Shown in pieces: positions 20,814-29,641 of a stretch of 64,000 nucleotides of DNA. The notes under the pieces were generated by a model, which searched no databases, was not told the DNA's origin, and worked only from the letters and a program-made list of their open reading frames with translations. Each line of letters starts with the position of its first letter. Within the stretch, counting starts at the first letter, position 1. Origin of the DNA: Candidatus Thalassarchaeum betae (GTDB lineage: Archaea > Thermoplasmatota > Poseidoniia > Poseidoniales > Thalassarchaeaceae). Where the stretch lies: NCBI GenBank assembly GCA_003193925.1, contig PSPG01000002.1:1-64000 (forward strand). The letters run 5' to 3'. The position numbers and the translations under genes are program-made.

Positions 20814-23800
20814 TCACTCGATCACTGCATCGAGCACGGCCTCTTCGGACAACGTCCCGCTCTCCTCGTAGTCGAGCCACGAGCCGGAGCCCGTGATGCG
20901 GGAGCTGAATTCGTGGAATGCGACGATCAGCGCAGGCAGCAGGATGGAGCTAGTCAGCAGGGCCAGAATCAGCAGCAGCATCATCAGGACGAAGAAGTTC
21001 TGCAGGCCTGGGATAGCGACGAACAGGCCTGCTGATAGCCCGGCGCAAGTCGTCACGGTCGTCTCGAAGATGGTCTGACCGGTCTTGGCCACCGACTTGA
21101 CGATGCCAGCTGGGGTCTCTCGTTCGTCCTTGATGCGATCGATGATGTGAATCGAGTCGTCGACCCCGATGCCGAAGACGATTGTCCCGATCATCGCCGT
21201 GAAGACGTTTACGTTGACTCCGCCGCCGCGCATCAGCAGAGGCTGCCAGATGACTACGACGCCCACTGCGACCATGGTGAAGAAGGCCAATCGGGGAGAG
21301 CGGAACAGGATTGCCATGGTCAGCAGCAGTATCAGCATGGTCGCTACGGTTGTCTTCGATTGGGCCTCGTGTATCCCGTCGTTGATGTCTATCGATACCG
21401 GCAGGCCACCGGTCAGCAGCGAGTTGAAGACCTGCGTTATCCCGAGGGCCTGGCAGGTCCAAGCGGTGCCGCAGCCTGCCGGGCCAGTCAGGTAGCCGTC
21501 GATGGCGTCGCGCAGGACCCCTGCGTCTGCGAGGTTGATGTAGGGCTGATTAACATAGACTAGGGTCTTGGTCTCGCCCGTGCCCTGGTCAACGTTCATC
21601 AGCATCGATCGAACTTCGGGGGAGAGGGTGTCGAAGGCGATGTTCACCATGTCCTCGCGACTCGAGACCGAGTACGCCCAGCAGTCGGGTCTGAGGGGAT
21701 TGGTGGACTCGTCCCAGCATTCGTCGTGCAGAATCTCCCACAGGCTCTGGTCGTAGATCTCCAGCCCGCCGACAACGACGTCCACGTGTATCGATCTCAG
21801 CACCGTGACCAGGCTGATCGTCGTGGTGTTGGCAACTAGGTCTATCTTCTGCACTTGCATGTAGTCTATCGCGTCTAGTATGGGTAAATCGCGAATGGGA
21901 GCTGTTCCGTTCTGCCCGCCCCTTCCGGTCGCGTCGACGATGAACATGTTCGTCTGCCCGGCCTCGAAGACCTCGCTGTACTCGCTCAGGGCCTCGTAGG
22001 ACTCGAGCCCGGGCGGGACCTCGTCCGAGGCGCCCGTGATGCCCTTGCCTAGTTCCTCGCTGAGGATGCTGGCTCCTGCTGCTGTGAAGAACGTGGCTAC
22101 TAGGATTACCACCAGAGTGGCCTTGATTGGCACTTCGCCGACCTTCTCCCAGAAGGCGTCGAATGCCTTGAACTGCACCTTCCTGTACCTGAGCAGCTGC
22201 ACGAGGGCCGGTACCATCAGCATGGAGAGGACGAATGTGGTCGAGATGCCGAGCAGCAGGGTCGTGCCCACGGTCCGCATGGGCTCGATGGGCACTAGGC
22301 TCGGCCAGCGGAGAACGCTGAACCCGATGATGGTGGTGAGCGCGGACAGGAAGATCGCGTGGCCGGTGGTGAGCACTGCTCGCACTGTCGCCATGAGGCT
22401 GATGTGGGGGTCCCACGGATCGACGTCCTCGGTCTGGAGGCCGTCCCTCTGGGCCGCCCATGTCATCTCTAGCCGCTCCTCTATCAGGTCGATTCTGTTC
22501 TCCTCGATCCGGTTCGTCAGATGGAGGGCGTAATCGACTCCCAAGCCGACTAGTATGGGGCCGACGGAGATGATCATCGGAGTGAGCATGATGTCCGCCC
22601 ACACCGTGATGCCGAAGGTTATGGCGAGGCTCATCAGGATCGGAGCGCCGCAGATGATGATGACCTTCGGGTTTCGGTGCAGGATCAGCATGGCCAGAGC
22701 GACCAGAATGAGGCTGATTGGGAGCATCCGGTCCACCAGTTCGAGGTAGATGGCGTCGGAGACGTCATGCAGCACGGGAGTCAGCCCGGTGATGGTGATG
22801 GCCTTGCGCTCCTCGATCGAGGTGAACTCGTCCATGGTGGACGTCGGGGTGCTGTAGACCCTGTGGCAGAGCTGGCAGTCTGAGGGATCAGACTCCTCGT
22901 AGATCAGCAGCTCGGCGTGGATGATGAACGCCTTGTGGTCCCTGAGGATGCCCTCTGGGTTTTCCTCCGTAGTTCCCTTGGGGTTCGGGCGCGCGGTGAT
23001 GGCGGTATCGGACATATCGAACTTGAGGCCCATGACGACGACTCCGGTGTCCCATATGCCGTCCCCATTTGTGTCCCTGACGAAGTTCGAGAGCAGTGGC
23101 TCGGCGTCCTCGACGAAGCGGTCCACCCTCTCTTGGGCGCCAGAGCCCTCGGGTATCGAGTAGCCCTCGTACGGATTCATGGAGGATAGGATGCATTCCT
23201 CGTTGGGGCCGGTCGGAAGTCCGTGCTTCTCGACTGCGCAGTTGAACCTGTAACTCGAGGAGTTCGCCTCCTTGATGATCTGGGCTGGCGACAGGACCCA
23301 GACGACACCGTCGATGTCCCCTCTGTCCCCCTTGTTGTAATCCAGTCCGGACTGGTACCCGCCTATGCCGCGATTCTGGTCATCGCCTTCTATCCAGGAG
23401 ATTTGCTTCAGTATGTCCACGTGGGTGATGTTCTCGACGCCGCGGAAGCTCGGATCTGCTATCGCGTTATCCGTCTGGACGTACAGGATGAATATATCAG
23501 TGGCCCACTGCTCACGCACCTGCTTCAGCAGAGCCGTCGAATCGGCGCCATCGGGGAGGTAAATCTCGACATCACCATTGATCTGGTGCTCGAACTCCAT
23601 CGCGTCCCTGCCGACCACCGCAGTCAGCAGCAGAAGCAGGATGACGATGCTGGCCGGGCTCCTGAGGATCGAGGAGTAAGTGAGCTCGACTGTCCTGCGC
23701 GTAGCTCCCCGGGCAGCGTCGCTGGCGTCGTCAACGAGTTGTGCAAGGGTATCGAGGCCCTCGCCGACGAAGCTGCTAGTGAAGCCCTCTCGAGCCCTGT

Positions 23801-23918
23801 CCGAGGCCTCCTTCAGTGGCTTGAGCCTCTCGAAGAATCCCTCCCAGAAAGCCGCCTCGTCATCACGGTCCTCTCCATCTGCGATGGAGTACTTGTCCAC
23901 CGGCTCCGCATCAGGCAC
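20814..23918 (-). CDS. MMPL/RND-superfamily exporter
   Basis: The start is placed at a GTG (23918), giving 1034 residues; a GTG at 23900 is an alternative, and longer frames would overlap the divergent epimerase. The layout is that of an RND protein duplicated in two halves: a short cytoplasmic N-terminus, TM1 (ASIVILLLLLTAVVG), a large external loop, a five-helix bundle, then a repeat of this plan. Each bundle contains the hallmark GxGVDxxxH segment (LGVDYALH and FGIGVDDSIH). It would use the proton gradient to move lipids or hydrophobic compounds. Substrate is unknown. A second member is at 29642-32242. Confidence 0.88.
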   Translation of the reverse strand: MPDAEPVDKYSIADGEDRDDEAAFWEGFFERLKPLKEASDRAREGFTSSFVGEGLDTLAQLVDDASDAARGATRRTVELTYSSILRSPASIVILLLLLTAVVGRDAMEFEHQINGDVEIYLPDGADSTALLKQVREQWATDIFILYVQTDNAIADPSFRGVENITHVDILKQISWIEGDDQNRGIGGYQSGLDYNKGDRGDIDGVVWVLSPAQIIKEANSSSYRFNCAVEKHGLPTGPNEECILSSMNPYEGYSIPEGSGAQERVDRFVEDAEPLLSNFVRDTNGDGIWDTGVVVMGLKFDMSDTAITARPNPKGTTEENPEGILRDHKAFIIHAELLIYEESDPSDCQLCHRVYSTPTSTMDEFTSIEERKAITITGLTPVLHDVSDAIYLELVDRMLPISLILVALAMLILHRNPKVIIICGAPILMSLAITFGITVWADIMLTPMIISVGPILVGLGVDYALHLTNRIEENRIDLIEERLEMTWAAQRDGLQTEDVDPWDPHISLMATVRAVLTTGHAIFLSALTTIIGFSVLRWPSLVPIEPMRTVGTTLLLGISTTFVLSMLMVPALVQLLRYRKVQFKAFDAFWEKVGEVPIKATLVVILVATFFTAAGASILSEELGKGITGASDEVPPGLESYEALSEYSEVFEAGQTNMFIVDATGRGGQNGTAPIRDLPILDAIDYMQVQKIDLVANTTTISLVTVLRSIHVDVVVGGLEIYDQSLWEILHDECWDESTNPLRPDCWAYSVSSREDMVNIAFDTLSPEVRSMLMNVDQGTGETKTLVYVNQPYINLADAGVLRDAIDGYLTGPAGCGTAWTCQALGITQVFNSLLTGGLPVSIDINDGIHEAQSKTTVATMLILLLTMAILFRSPRLAFFTMVAVGVVVIWQPLLMRGGGVNVNVFTAMIGTIVFGIGVDDSIHIIDRIKDERETPAGIVKSVAKTGQTIFETTVTTCAGLSAGLFVAIPGLQNFFVLMMLLLILALLTSSILLPALIVAFHEFSSRITGSGSWLDYEESGTLSEEAVLDAVIE

Positions 23919-24137
23919 GGGGTGGGGCCTCCACGGGAGCCAAATGAAGCGTTCGCATTGGCTCCTCGTGGGAGGCGTGTTTGGAGCAGTTTCAGGATTT
24001 CTGGAACTGGCTCGCAGTCGCGACCGCCTGCTCCCCGTCGATGACTCAGCGCACAGGGTACGGTGATTGGGTTTGCGCCAGCCCCGCGCGCGACGGCAAC
24101 CCGATGCACTCAAGGCTGACGCTAGGGTCGCGCGGCC

Positions 24138-25079
24138 ATGGAACTGGTCACAGGCGGTGCCGGGTTCATCGGCTCCCACCTGGTGGATTCACTGGTAACT
24201 CAAGGGGAGCGCGTGCGCGTCCTCGACAACTTCAGCAGTGGTCGCGAGGAGTTCCTCTCCCAACACTCGGGCTCGGGTATGGTCGAGGTCGTCAGGGCCG
24301 ACCTGCTTGACCTAGAATCGGTGAATTCGGCTATGGACGGGGTCGAAACCGTCCATCACATGGCTGCCAACCCCGACATCCGGCTAGGGACCGAAGTCAC
24401 CGACACCGACCTCAGGCAGGGCACTATCGCCACCTACAACGTGCTCGAGTCGATGCGTCTCACGGGAGTGGGTAAAATCTCATTCTCGTCATCGTCAGCC
24501 GTGTACGGCGAGGCTGATCGGATGCCCACGCCCGAGACCTACGGCCCAATCAAGCCAATTTCCCTCTACGGAGCGTCCAAACTGGCCTCCGAGGCCCTCA
24601 TCACCGCATGGTGCGGCACCTTTGGCGCCAAGGCCTGGATTCACAGATTCGCCAACATCGTGGGCCCGAGGGGCACGCACGGAGTCATCTACGACTTCGT
24701 CCACAAGCTCAAGGCGGATCCGACCCGGCTTGAAGTCCTCGGCGACGGCCTCCAGGAGAAGTCTTACATGTCCGTCGAGGACTGTGTAAGCGCCATGCTC
24801 CACCTCGTCGACGGTGTCGATGACGAGGTGAACCTGTACAACCTCGGGACCGGCGACACCTGCTCGGTCCGCCGCATCGCCGAGATCGTGGTCGAGGAGA
24901 GTGGCCTCAAGGGAGTCTCCATCGAGTACACCGGGGGTGAGCGTGGCTGGGCCGGCGATGTGCCCAAGACCTCGCTAGACGTGGGGTGCCTGTTCTCCAC
25001 AGGTTTCGTGCCCGGAATGCAGTCTGAGGCAGCAATCAGGCAAACTGCGTGCGCGCTCATCGGCGAGATAGGCCTGTGA
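24138..25079 (+). CDS. NAD-dependent nucleotide-sugar epimerase/dehydratase (GalE-like)
   Basis: The 313-residue extended short-chain dehydrogenase begins with GGAGFIG (6-12), followed by VLDNFSSG, which indicates an NAD-binding Asp. The catalytic Tyr144-x3-Lys148 (LYGASK) and a Ser-rich strand before it are present. The family includes UDP-glucose 4-epimerases and dTDP-glucose dehydratases; the substrate cannot be fixed from sequence. It probably makes activated sugars for glycosylating the abundant surface proteins (inference). It converges on the thioredoxin-like gene with a 23-base overlap. Confidence 0.88.
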   Translation: MELVTGGAGFIGSHLVDSLVTQGERVRVLDNFSSGREEFLSQHSGSGMVEVVRADLLDLESVNSAMDGVETVHHMAANPDIRLGTEVTDTDLRQGTIATYNVLESMRLTGVGKISFSSSSAVYGEADRMPTPETYGPIKPISLYGASKLASEALITAWCGTFGAKAWIHRFANIVGPRGTHGVIYDFVHKLKADPTRLEVLGDGLQEKSYMSVEDCVSAMLHLVDGVDDEVNLYNLGTGDTCSVRRIAEIVVEESGLKGVSIEYTGGERGWAGDVPKTSLDVGCLFSTGFVPGMQSEAAIRQTACALIGEIGL

Positions 25080-25974
25080 GCGCGACTAGCGCCGAAGCCA
25101 GCAGCACAACGCCTACAGGAAGCCACCACTGCAGTCCCTCCAGCGGCTGCTCGCCTATATCGAGGCGGAGCGCCCCGAGGGTGCTCGGGCCTTGGCCGGA
25201 CAATTCGGTCTCGTGCACTGCCACGATGCTCAGTGAGTCGGCCGAGATGCCGCCGGGCAGGGTCAGAGTTCGCTGGAGGATCACTGACTCGGCGCCGATC
25301 TGCAGCTCAAGGGCCCCCCAACCGTCGTCGGGGGCGTACGACCAGTTCCCAAGGCCGCTGAGGGAGATCTCGCTGTAGGCGAAGGCGACATCATGGTGCT
25401 CGCGAATCCCGTTGATGGCCTCGCTATCCGTGATCTCGACGCTGTCACGGTTCACGAATAGGCTGATCTGCGTCTGCTCGAGGGCCGACCACTCGCTGAG
25501 AATCACCGAGATGGAGATCGAATTCGCGCCGATCGGGGCTGCTGACAAGATCAGTTTGGTGTCGCTGCTCCGGTCGCCCTCCGCTCCCAGCAGCTCCCTG
25601 TGCAGGCTCGCGCGGTCGGGAGCGCCGCCCGCGAGCAGGGAGCCGTCAAACCAGAACGAGGGGGCCGACGGAGAGCCGTCGGTGTACCTCTGGATCCGGT
25701 AGTCTGTGACCGGAGTGCCCAGTGGGTCCTCGAAATTGTCGTGGAGGGCGACCCTGGCGACCCTGTTGCCGTTCGCCTCAGTGAACTCTGGCATCCACGG
25801 GTCCACAGTGGCGCAGATCTCGCACCAAGCCGCAGTGAACTGCTCCATCAGCACCGTGTGTCCGCCTGCGGCGGACCATCCGCCCTCGGAGTCGTCCTGA
25901 GCCGCGATGGGTGTGGGGAGCAGCACGAGGGCGGCTAGGACGAGCGCTGCGCGGCTCCGGCCCGATGTTAGCAT
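25057..25974 (-). CDS. Exported thioredoxin-fold protein with C-terminal membrane anchor
   Basis: From the ATG at 25974 the protein is 305 residues with a signal peptide (ALVLAALVLLPTPIAAQ). A thioredoxin-like active site lies at C51-x2-C54 (TAAWCEIC) within QFTAAWCEICATVDPWMPEF, close to the pattern of Omp28/thiol-disulfide proteins. A beta-rich domain follows, and a C-terminal helix (WLPVGVVLLASALVAL) ends in SRR. It probably catalyses thiol-disulfide exchange on the outer face of the membrane, for example on the Cys-containing TSP3 proteins (inference). Confidence 0.85.
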   Translation of the reverse strand: MLTSGRSRAALVLAALVLLPTPIAAQDDSEGGWSAAGGHTVLMEQFTAAWCEICATVDPWMPEFTEANGNRVARVALHDNFEDPLGTPVTDYRIQRYTDGSPSAPSFWFDGSLLAGGAPDRASLHRELLGAEGDRSSDTKLILSAAPIGANSISISVILSEWSALEQTQISLFVNRDSVEITDSEAINGIREHHDVAFAYSEISLSGLGNWSYAPDDGWGALELQIGAESVILQRTLTLPGGISADSLSIVAVHETELSGQGPSTLGALRLDIGEQPLEGLQWWLPVGVVLLASALVALTGLSRR

Positions 25975-25992
25975 CGTGCAAGGCACGGCGTT

Positions 25993-26004
25993 CCCCTTTG
26001 ATAA
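25993..26004. promoter_or_regulatory. Shared divergent promoter element
   Basis: Read on the minus strand it is TATCAAAGGGG, ending 19 bases before the thioredoxin-like gene. Read on the plus strand, TTTGATAA ends 24 bases before the rlmE ATG. One AT-rich element may serve both genes. Confidence 0.4.
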
Positions 26005-26027
26005 CCCAATGGCCTGAAGCCCATCAC

Positions 26028-26774
26028 ATGAGCAAGCGGCGGTATCAGGACAACAAGCGCGACGCCTGGCATCGGATAGCCCGTTCCAAGGGCTATCGAA
26101 CACGCTCCGCGTACAAGCTCAAGCAGATACAGGAGCGCTTCGGGATCCTGCGTGAGGGCGACGTGGTGCTGGACGTGGGCTGCCATCCCGGCGGCTGGAC
26201 CCAGGTAGCCGTCGAAGAGGTCCGGGAAGGCGGCTTGGTCGTCGGCGTCGACCTGCTCGCGACCTCTCCTGTCGAGGGGGCTCGGATCATCATCGGGGAC
26301 ATCACGGATGAGGTGACGATAGGGCAGATACGGGACTCCCTCGGTGAGCGGGAACTAAACGTGGTCATAAGCGACATCTCGCCCAATCTGACGGGTCGCT
26401 ATGATACCGACCAGACTATCTCGCTGGAACTCTCCACCATGGTGCTGGACGCTTCGATGCAGTTCCTTCCGCCCGGCGGCTGCTTCGTGACGAAAATCTT
26501 TCAGGGAACCGGGATAGAGGGGCTGATCGATGCTGCGAGGGACCGCTTCTCCAACGTCCAGAGGTTCGCCCCAACCGCAAGCAGGAGCGCTTCCTCGGAG
26601 ACTTACCTGATCTGCCAGAACAGGCTCCCTCGGCCACGCGACCGGACTCGGGGCAAGACGGCCTTGGAGCAGGTCCAGCTGCATCTCTCAGAATTAGGAG
26701 TGGTCGTTGAGGAAGAGGTGGATGAGCCCCCCACTAAGGTGGGTTTCAGACGATTGCAGAAACGCGAGGAGTAG
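26028..26774 (+). CDS. rlmE: FtsJ/RlmE-type rRNA 2'-O-methyltransferase
   Basis: The ATG at 26028 gives 248 residues starting MSKRRYQDNKRDAWHR, as in archaeal members; longer frames are rejected because they run through the divergent promoter. The SAM-binding motif is VLDVGCHPGGWTQ. The K-D-K-E catalytic tetrad is visible as Lys30 (SAYK), Asp116 (VISDISPN), Lys156 (VTKIFQ) and Glu191 (SSET). The bacterial homologue methylates U2552 of 23S rRNA; the archaeal protein should do the same to the ribosomal A-loop. The C-terminal 45 residues past the catalytic core are basic, then acidic. Confidence 0.93.
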   Translation: MSKRRYQDNKRDAWHRIARSKGYRTRSAYKLKQIQERFGILREGDVVLDVGCHPGGWTQVAVEEVREGGLVVGVDLLATSPVEGARIIIGDITDEVTIGQIRDSLGERELNVVISDISPNLTGRYDTDQTISLELSTMVLDASMQFLPPGGCFVTKIFQGTGIEGLIDAARDRFSNVQRFAPTASRSASSETYLICQNRLPRPRDRTRGKTALEQVQLHLSELGVVVEEEVDEPPTKVGFRRLQKREE

Positions 26775-26813
26775 TGAACACTTTCACCCCCCTTCGGAGA
26801 CTTACAGTTCACT
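26773..26813. terminator. Possible bidirectional terminator
   Basis: AGTGAAC (26773-26779) and GTTCACT (26807-26813) form 7-base arms around about 27 bases between the convergent rlmE and cupin genes, spanning the cupin stop codon. No strong T run is seen, so termination activity is uncertain. Confidence 0.3.
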
Positions 26814-27261
26814 CAGAGTCCCTGTCGTAGGGAACGATGTTCTGCCACTCTGAGGCGTCCGACCTGGCTACCAAGGCGTGGACCCAGTCGGTTTCTGAGC
26901 AGTTGAAGACCTCGTGAGGCAGTCCCGGCTCGATATAGAACATGTCACCCGCGTTGTGGACCACTGACTTCCTGCAGCCGGGCCCGTACTCGTGCCTCAC
27001 ACTGCCCTTGAGGAGGAATATCATCACGTCGAAGCCAACGTGGATGTGAGCCTTCGCTACCCCTCCCGGAGGGATGTAGGCCCTGTTCATCGACAGTCCC
27101 GTCGAAGTCGTGTTCTTACCGGACAGGCCCGCGCCGTACTCGATATTGTTCCAACCGCGGACCTTCTCGATCTGCCTGAGACTCCATATCCCGCCTTCGT
27201 CAGTCACGAACCTATCGAGGTCCACCTGCTCGCCTGTCAATGAGATCTCACCCTCGCTCAT
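26809..27261 (-). CDS. Small cupin-domain protein
   Basis: The ATG at 27261 (150 residues) follows a GGTGG ribosome-binding-like sequence and is preferred over one 42 bases upstream. Cupin motif 1 is seen around AHIHVGFDVMIFLLKG and motif 2 around GDMFYIEPGLPHEVFN. The metal ligands would include two His of HIH and His of LPHEV. Members bind metals and act as dioxygenases, isomerases or sugar-binding regulators; no substrate can be assigned. It is divergent from the zinc-ribbon/aEF-1beta pair. Confidence 0.85.
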   Translation of the reverse strand: MSEGEISLTGEQVDLDRFVTDEGGIWSLRQIEKVRGWNNIEYGAGLSGKNTTSTGLSMNRAYIPPGGVAKAHIHVGFDVMIFLLKGSVRHEYGPGCRKSVVHNAGDMFYIEPGLPHEVFNCSETDWVHALVARSDASEWQNIVPYDRDSE

Positions 27262-27290
27262 GCTTCCACCGCGCTTGGGTGGGGGTGCTG

Positions 27291-27300
27291 GCTTTGAATA
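27291..27300 (-). promoter_or_regulatory. Probable cupin promoter box
   Basis: TATTCAAAGC on the minus strand ends 30 bases before the cupin ATG and resembles the box at other starts in the window. Confidence 0.35.
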
Positions 27301-27403
27301 CATGCTCGGGTCGGAATCGCCCTACTGCTCCGATGTCGCCGGGCTTTGACTCGGTCAACGCTAAAAGGGGGGTGTGGTTCGGCCGCCTCACCGAGGAAGA
27401 GCG

Positions 27404-27571
27404 ATGTCAGGAAGAGCAGTTGACTGTACCTCATCGGGCCTCCCGCTGGTGAGCAGGAGGAGCACTGCCTTCCCCTGCCCCGAATGCGGCAATTCGATTG
27501 GTCGTAGCGAGAGGTGCAGGGTCCAGGGAGTCTTGTACATCTGCACCGACTGCGGCTTTCAAGGTCCTTGA
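27404..27571 (+). CDS. Small zinc-ribbon protein of the archaeal COG2888/HVO_2753 type
   Basis: The 55-residue protein has FPCPECGNSIGRSERCRVQGVLYICTDCGFQGP-type architecture in short: CPECG at the centre and CTDCG at the C-terminus. Archaeal relatives of this predicted RNA-binding zinc protein are commonly encoded just before aEF-1beta, as here (17-base gap). Relatives have four Cys-pair knuckles. In this copy the first reads CTSS and the third SERC, each missing one Cys, while knuckles two and four are intact. The role is thought to be linked to translation; direct function is not known to me. Confidence 0.85.
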   Translation: MSGRAVDCTSSGLPLVSRRSTAFPCPECGNSIGRSERCRVQGVLYICTDCGFQGP

Positions 27572-27587
27572 GAGAGGGTGATGAGAA

Positions 27588-27854
27588 ATGGGGCATGTTG
27601 TTGTAAAGTACAAGGTCACTATCAACCAGTCCGATGAGGGCAGTCCGGATTACGATGGCATAGCCGGTCGGATAGACGGCTTTGATGAGGTTCAGGCCGT
27701 GGAGGTCAAGCCCCTGGCCTTCGGGATGATGTTCATCGAGGTTCAGGCTGTTCTGGGCGAAGGCGACGGAATCGTAGATGCCTTCGAGGACAAAGTCCGT
27801 GAAATCGACCCTCTAGTGGAGCGGATAGAGGCCCTTGAGATGGGGCGACTCTGA
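27588..27854 (+). CDS. ef1b: Translation elongation factor aEF-1beta
   Basis: The 88-residue protein matches the small archaeal exchange-factor domain: a ferredoxin-like fold beginning MGHVVVKYKV, the conserved KPLAFGMMFI segment and an acidic C-terminal helix ending in RIEALEMGRL. It recycles GDP for GTP on elongation factor 1-alpha. It is co-transcribed with the zinc-ribbon gene before it and converges on truD with an 8-base gap. Confidence 0.92.
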   Translation: MGHVVVKYKVTINQSDEGSPDYDGIAGRIDGFDEVQAVEVKPLAFGMMFIEVQAVLGEGDGIVDAFEDKVREIDPLVERIEALEMGRL

Positions 27855-27861
27855 GTCCCGT

Positions 27862-29259
27862 CTAGTAGTGGTCCAGAGGAGACCGCATGAGCTCGCGCAT
27901 GAGCACGGTAGCGTAGGTGCCGGGCGGCAGGGTGAACCGGAGTCTGAGACTGGCCCCGTCGGGATGCCACAGGTCACCCTCCCGAGGACCCTGCTCCCAC
28001 TTCCCGGAGAGCGAGGAATCCGAGACCTCGGGGGCCTCTTCGACCGAGAATGACTGGAACGGGACCGACAGCGGCCTGCGGGTTCCCGAGGAAGTCAGCC
28101 TCGGGATCCTGGGCACCATCCAACTGACGTCGGACAGACCTGTGTCCTCTAGGGCCTGCTGCTCCAGCTCGCCTGGCAGGCCCTCGGCGAAGGATGCGCT
28201 TTTGCCGGGCAGCGGGCCGGTGACTGCGAGCCTGCCCAACTGGCAGTTCCTCCTGCACCTGTCGAGATTGGACTCGCTCACAAACGCCATCTTGGATACC
28301 TCGATCCTGCCGTTGGGCTGGACAGGAGCCACCAAGTCGCCGATGACCGGCTCAATAATGGAGAGATCCGCAGCCAGTCGGGCTGCGAGAGCGTGGTTGA
28401 AGGTGAGGGACTGCAGAGAGTGGATCGTCAGCAGCTGCAGCGAGTGAGGAAGGCTCCTGTAGGCCCTGAGCCAGTCTTCCGGGTCCTTCAGCAGGCTCTC
28501 GAGGATCCCCCTCTCGTATCCCAGATAGCGGGGTATGACCTCCAGGCAGCCTTTGGGGTCCTTGGTATCTCGCCACTTCGCCCTGAAGACGGCGACGTCC
28601 CCGCTCGAGTTCTGACCCTTCATCCCGAGATAGAGATCGCAGGCCTTCTCGTAGTCGTCCTCGAGTACGGCCCTTCCGACCTCCGGAGTCACTGGCCTCG
28701 TGGCCCCGAACCTCTGTGGCCCTATCCAGTTGGGGAATGCGTCGGCACCCATCTTCTCGGCCATTCGCGACCTGATGTCGTTCATCCTCCTCATCGCTTC
28801 CTTGCCGTCTATGGGATTGCCCTCGGAGTCACAGCAGCCGCGGACGGTGATCGTGAACCTGTTTCCATCGTGATCGCCCATACCGACCTTCTGGTGGGTC
28901 CGGCCGATCACCTCAATCACCGAGTCACTGATCTCGACCCCCTCGACCTTGCCCTGAGGAGCGTCGACCACCAGGATCTGGGTGGTGACGGCGCGCTTGT
29001 CCTTCATGCCCGATGAGAAGACCCTCCTCCGACTGATGCCGCATGCGTTGGCCAGGCGCTTGAGGAAGCGATTGGTCTCCCAGTTGGTCAGAGAGGCTCG
29101 AACGACGGTGAATCGGCCCTTTGGGTCGAGGGCGGGTATCTTCGCCATCTCCTCCACTCGGAAGTCCTCGATCCGCGACTTGAGGATGCCACCGGTGCCC
29201 TCGCCCGTGGAGGCCCAGCCGATCAGACCCAGATGCTCCTCGATAGAGCGCTCAGCCAC
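27862..29259 (-). CDS. truD: tRNA pseudouridine synthase TruD
   Basis: I place the start at a GTG (29259), 13 bases after the rpoL stop, giving 465 residues; upstream frame is low-complexity Ser/Thr/Arg and overlaps rpoL. The catalytic motif GMKDKRAVTTQ carries Asp87. KVGMGDHDGNRFTITVR and FPNWIGPQRFG are family signatures, and the TRUD insertion domain follows. It converts U13 of tRNAs to pseudouridine in bacteria, and archaeal/eukaryotic homologues (Pus7-like) modify U13 and U35. It lies in one minus-strand transcript with rpoL. Confidence 0.93.
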   Translation of the reverse strand: MAERSIEEHLGLIGWASTGEGTGGILKSRIEDFRVEEMAKIPALDPKGRFTVVRASLTNWETNRFLKRLANACGISRRRVFSSGMKDKRAVTTQILVVDAPQGKVEGVEISDSVIEVIGRTHQKVGMGDHDGNRFTITVRGCCDSEGNPIDGKEAMRRMNDIRSRMAEKMGADAFPNWIGPQRFGATRPVTPEVGRAVLEDDYEKACDLYLGMKGQNSSGDVAVFRAKWRDTKDPKGCLEVIPRYLGYERGILESLLKDPEDWLRAYRSLPHSLQLLTIHSLQSLTFNHALAARLAADLSIIEPVIGDLVAPVQPNGRIEVSKMAFVSESNLDRCRRNCQLGRLAVTGPLPGKSASFAEGLPGELEQQALEDTGLSDVSWMVPRIPRLTSSGTRRPLSVPFQSFSVEEAPEVSDSSLSGKWEQGPREGDLWHPDGASLRLRFTLPPGTYATVLMRELMRSPLDHY

Positions 29260-29272
29260 GCCCTCACCGCCT

Positions 29273-29530
29273 TCACAGTTTAAGTTTGGACAGTTCCTTG
29301 GAGATGTCCGAGCAGAGGCTCTTGAACACCTTCTCGGCACTCTTGCCCTCAACGGTCCTGACGTATAGTTCCGGCTCGTCGAGGTCGGGGTGCTTCTGGA
29401 AGTAGTTCGAGTACTCGACATCCTTGTTCTCGTTCAGTCTGAGACGGAACAGCTGGAGCGTCGTGTGACTCTCCCCGGCGATTCGCAGGCGCAGTTCGCG
29501 GCCTTCGTTCTTGAGTACCTTTACCGACAT
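29273..29530 (-). CDS. rpoL: DNA-directed RNA polymerase subunit L
   Basis: The ATG at 29530 gives 85 residues, the family length. The Rpb11-type signature is visible: IAGESHTTLQLFR (the GE-HT loop) and YFQKHPDLDEPELYVRT. RpoL dimerises with RpoD in the assembly platform of archaeal RNA polymerase. A TCAAAAGGG box ends 25 bases before the start. Confidence 0.93.
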   Translation of the reverse strand: MSVKVLKNEGRELRLRIAGESHTTLQLFRLRLNENKDVEYSNYFQKHPDLDEPELYVRTVEGKSAEKVFKSLCSDISKELSKLKL

Positions 29531-29554
29531 TTGACAGCCGCTCGACCGGCCCGT

Positions 29555-29563
29555 CCCTTTTGA
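29555..29563 (-). promoter_or_regulatory. rpoL promoter box
   Basis: TCAAAAGGG on the minus strand lies 25 bases before the rpoL ATG, in line with the promoter element seen elsewhere in the window. Confidence 0.4.
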
Positions 29564-29580
29564 GGGCTTTCCCATCTATG

Positions 29581-29618
29581 TTGGACCCGGCAGGGTCCAA
29601 GTGGAGCCTAAGTTATAC
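29581..29618 (+). promoter_or_regulatory. Operator-like palindrome and TATA box of the exporter gene
   Basis: TTGGACCC-GGCA-GGGTCCAA (29581-29600) is a perfect 8-base-arm inverted repeat. About 11 bases further on, GTTATACAG (29612-29620) is a TATA-like box 25-30 bases before the exporter ATG at 29642, implying a leaderless message. A palindrome at the edge of the core promoter is the usual place for a transcription-factor site. Confidence 0.5.
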
Positions 29619-29641
29619 AGGGAGTGGTTTTGGCCGCGGCA

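Noticed and set aside
20420-20880. Several short reading frames on both strands
   Set aside because: They overlap the RNase P RNA, whose conserved core and P1 helix are clear.
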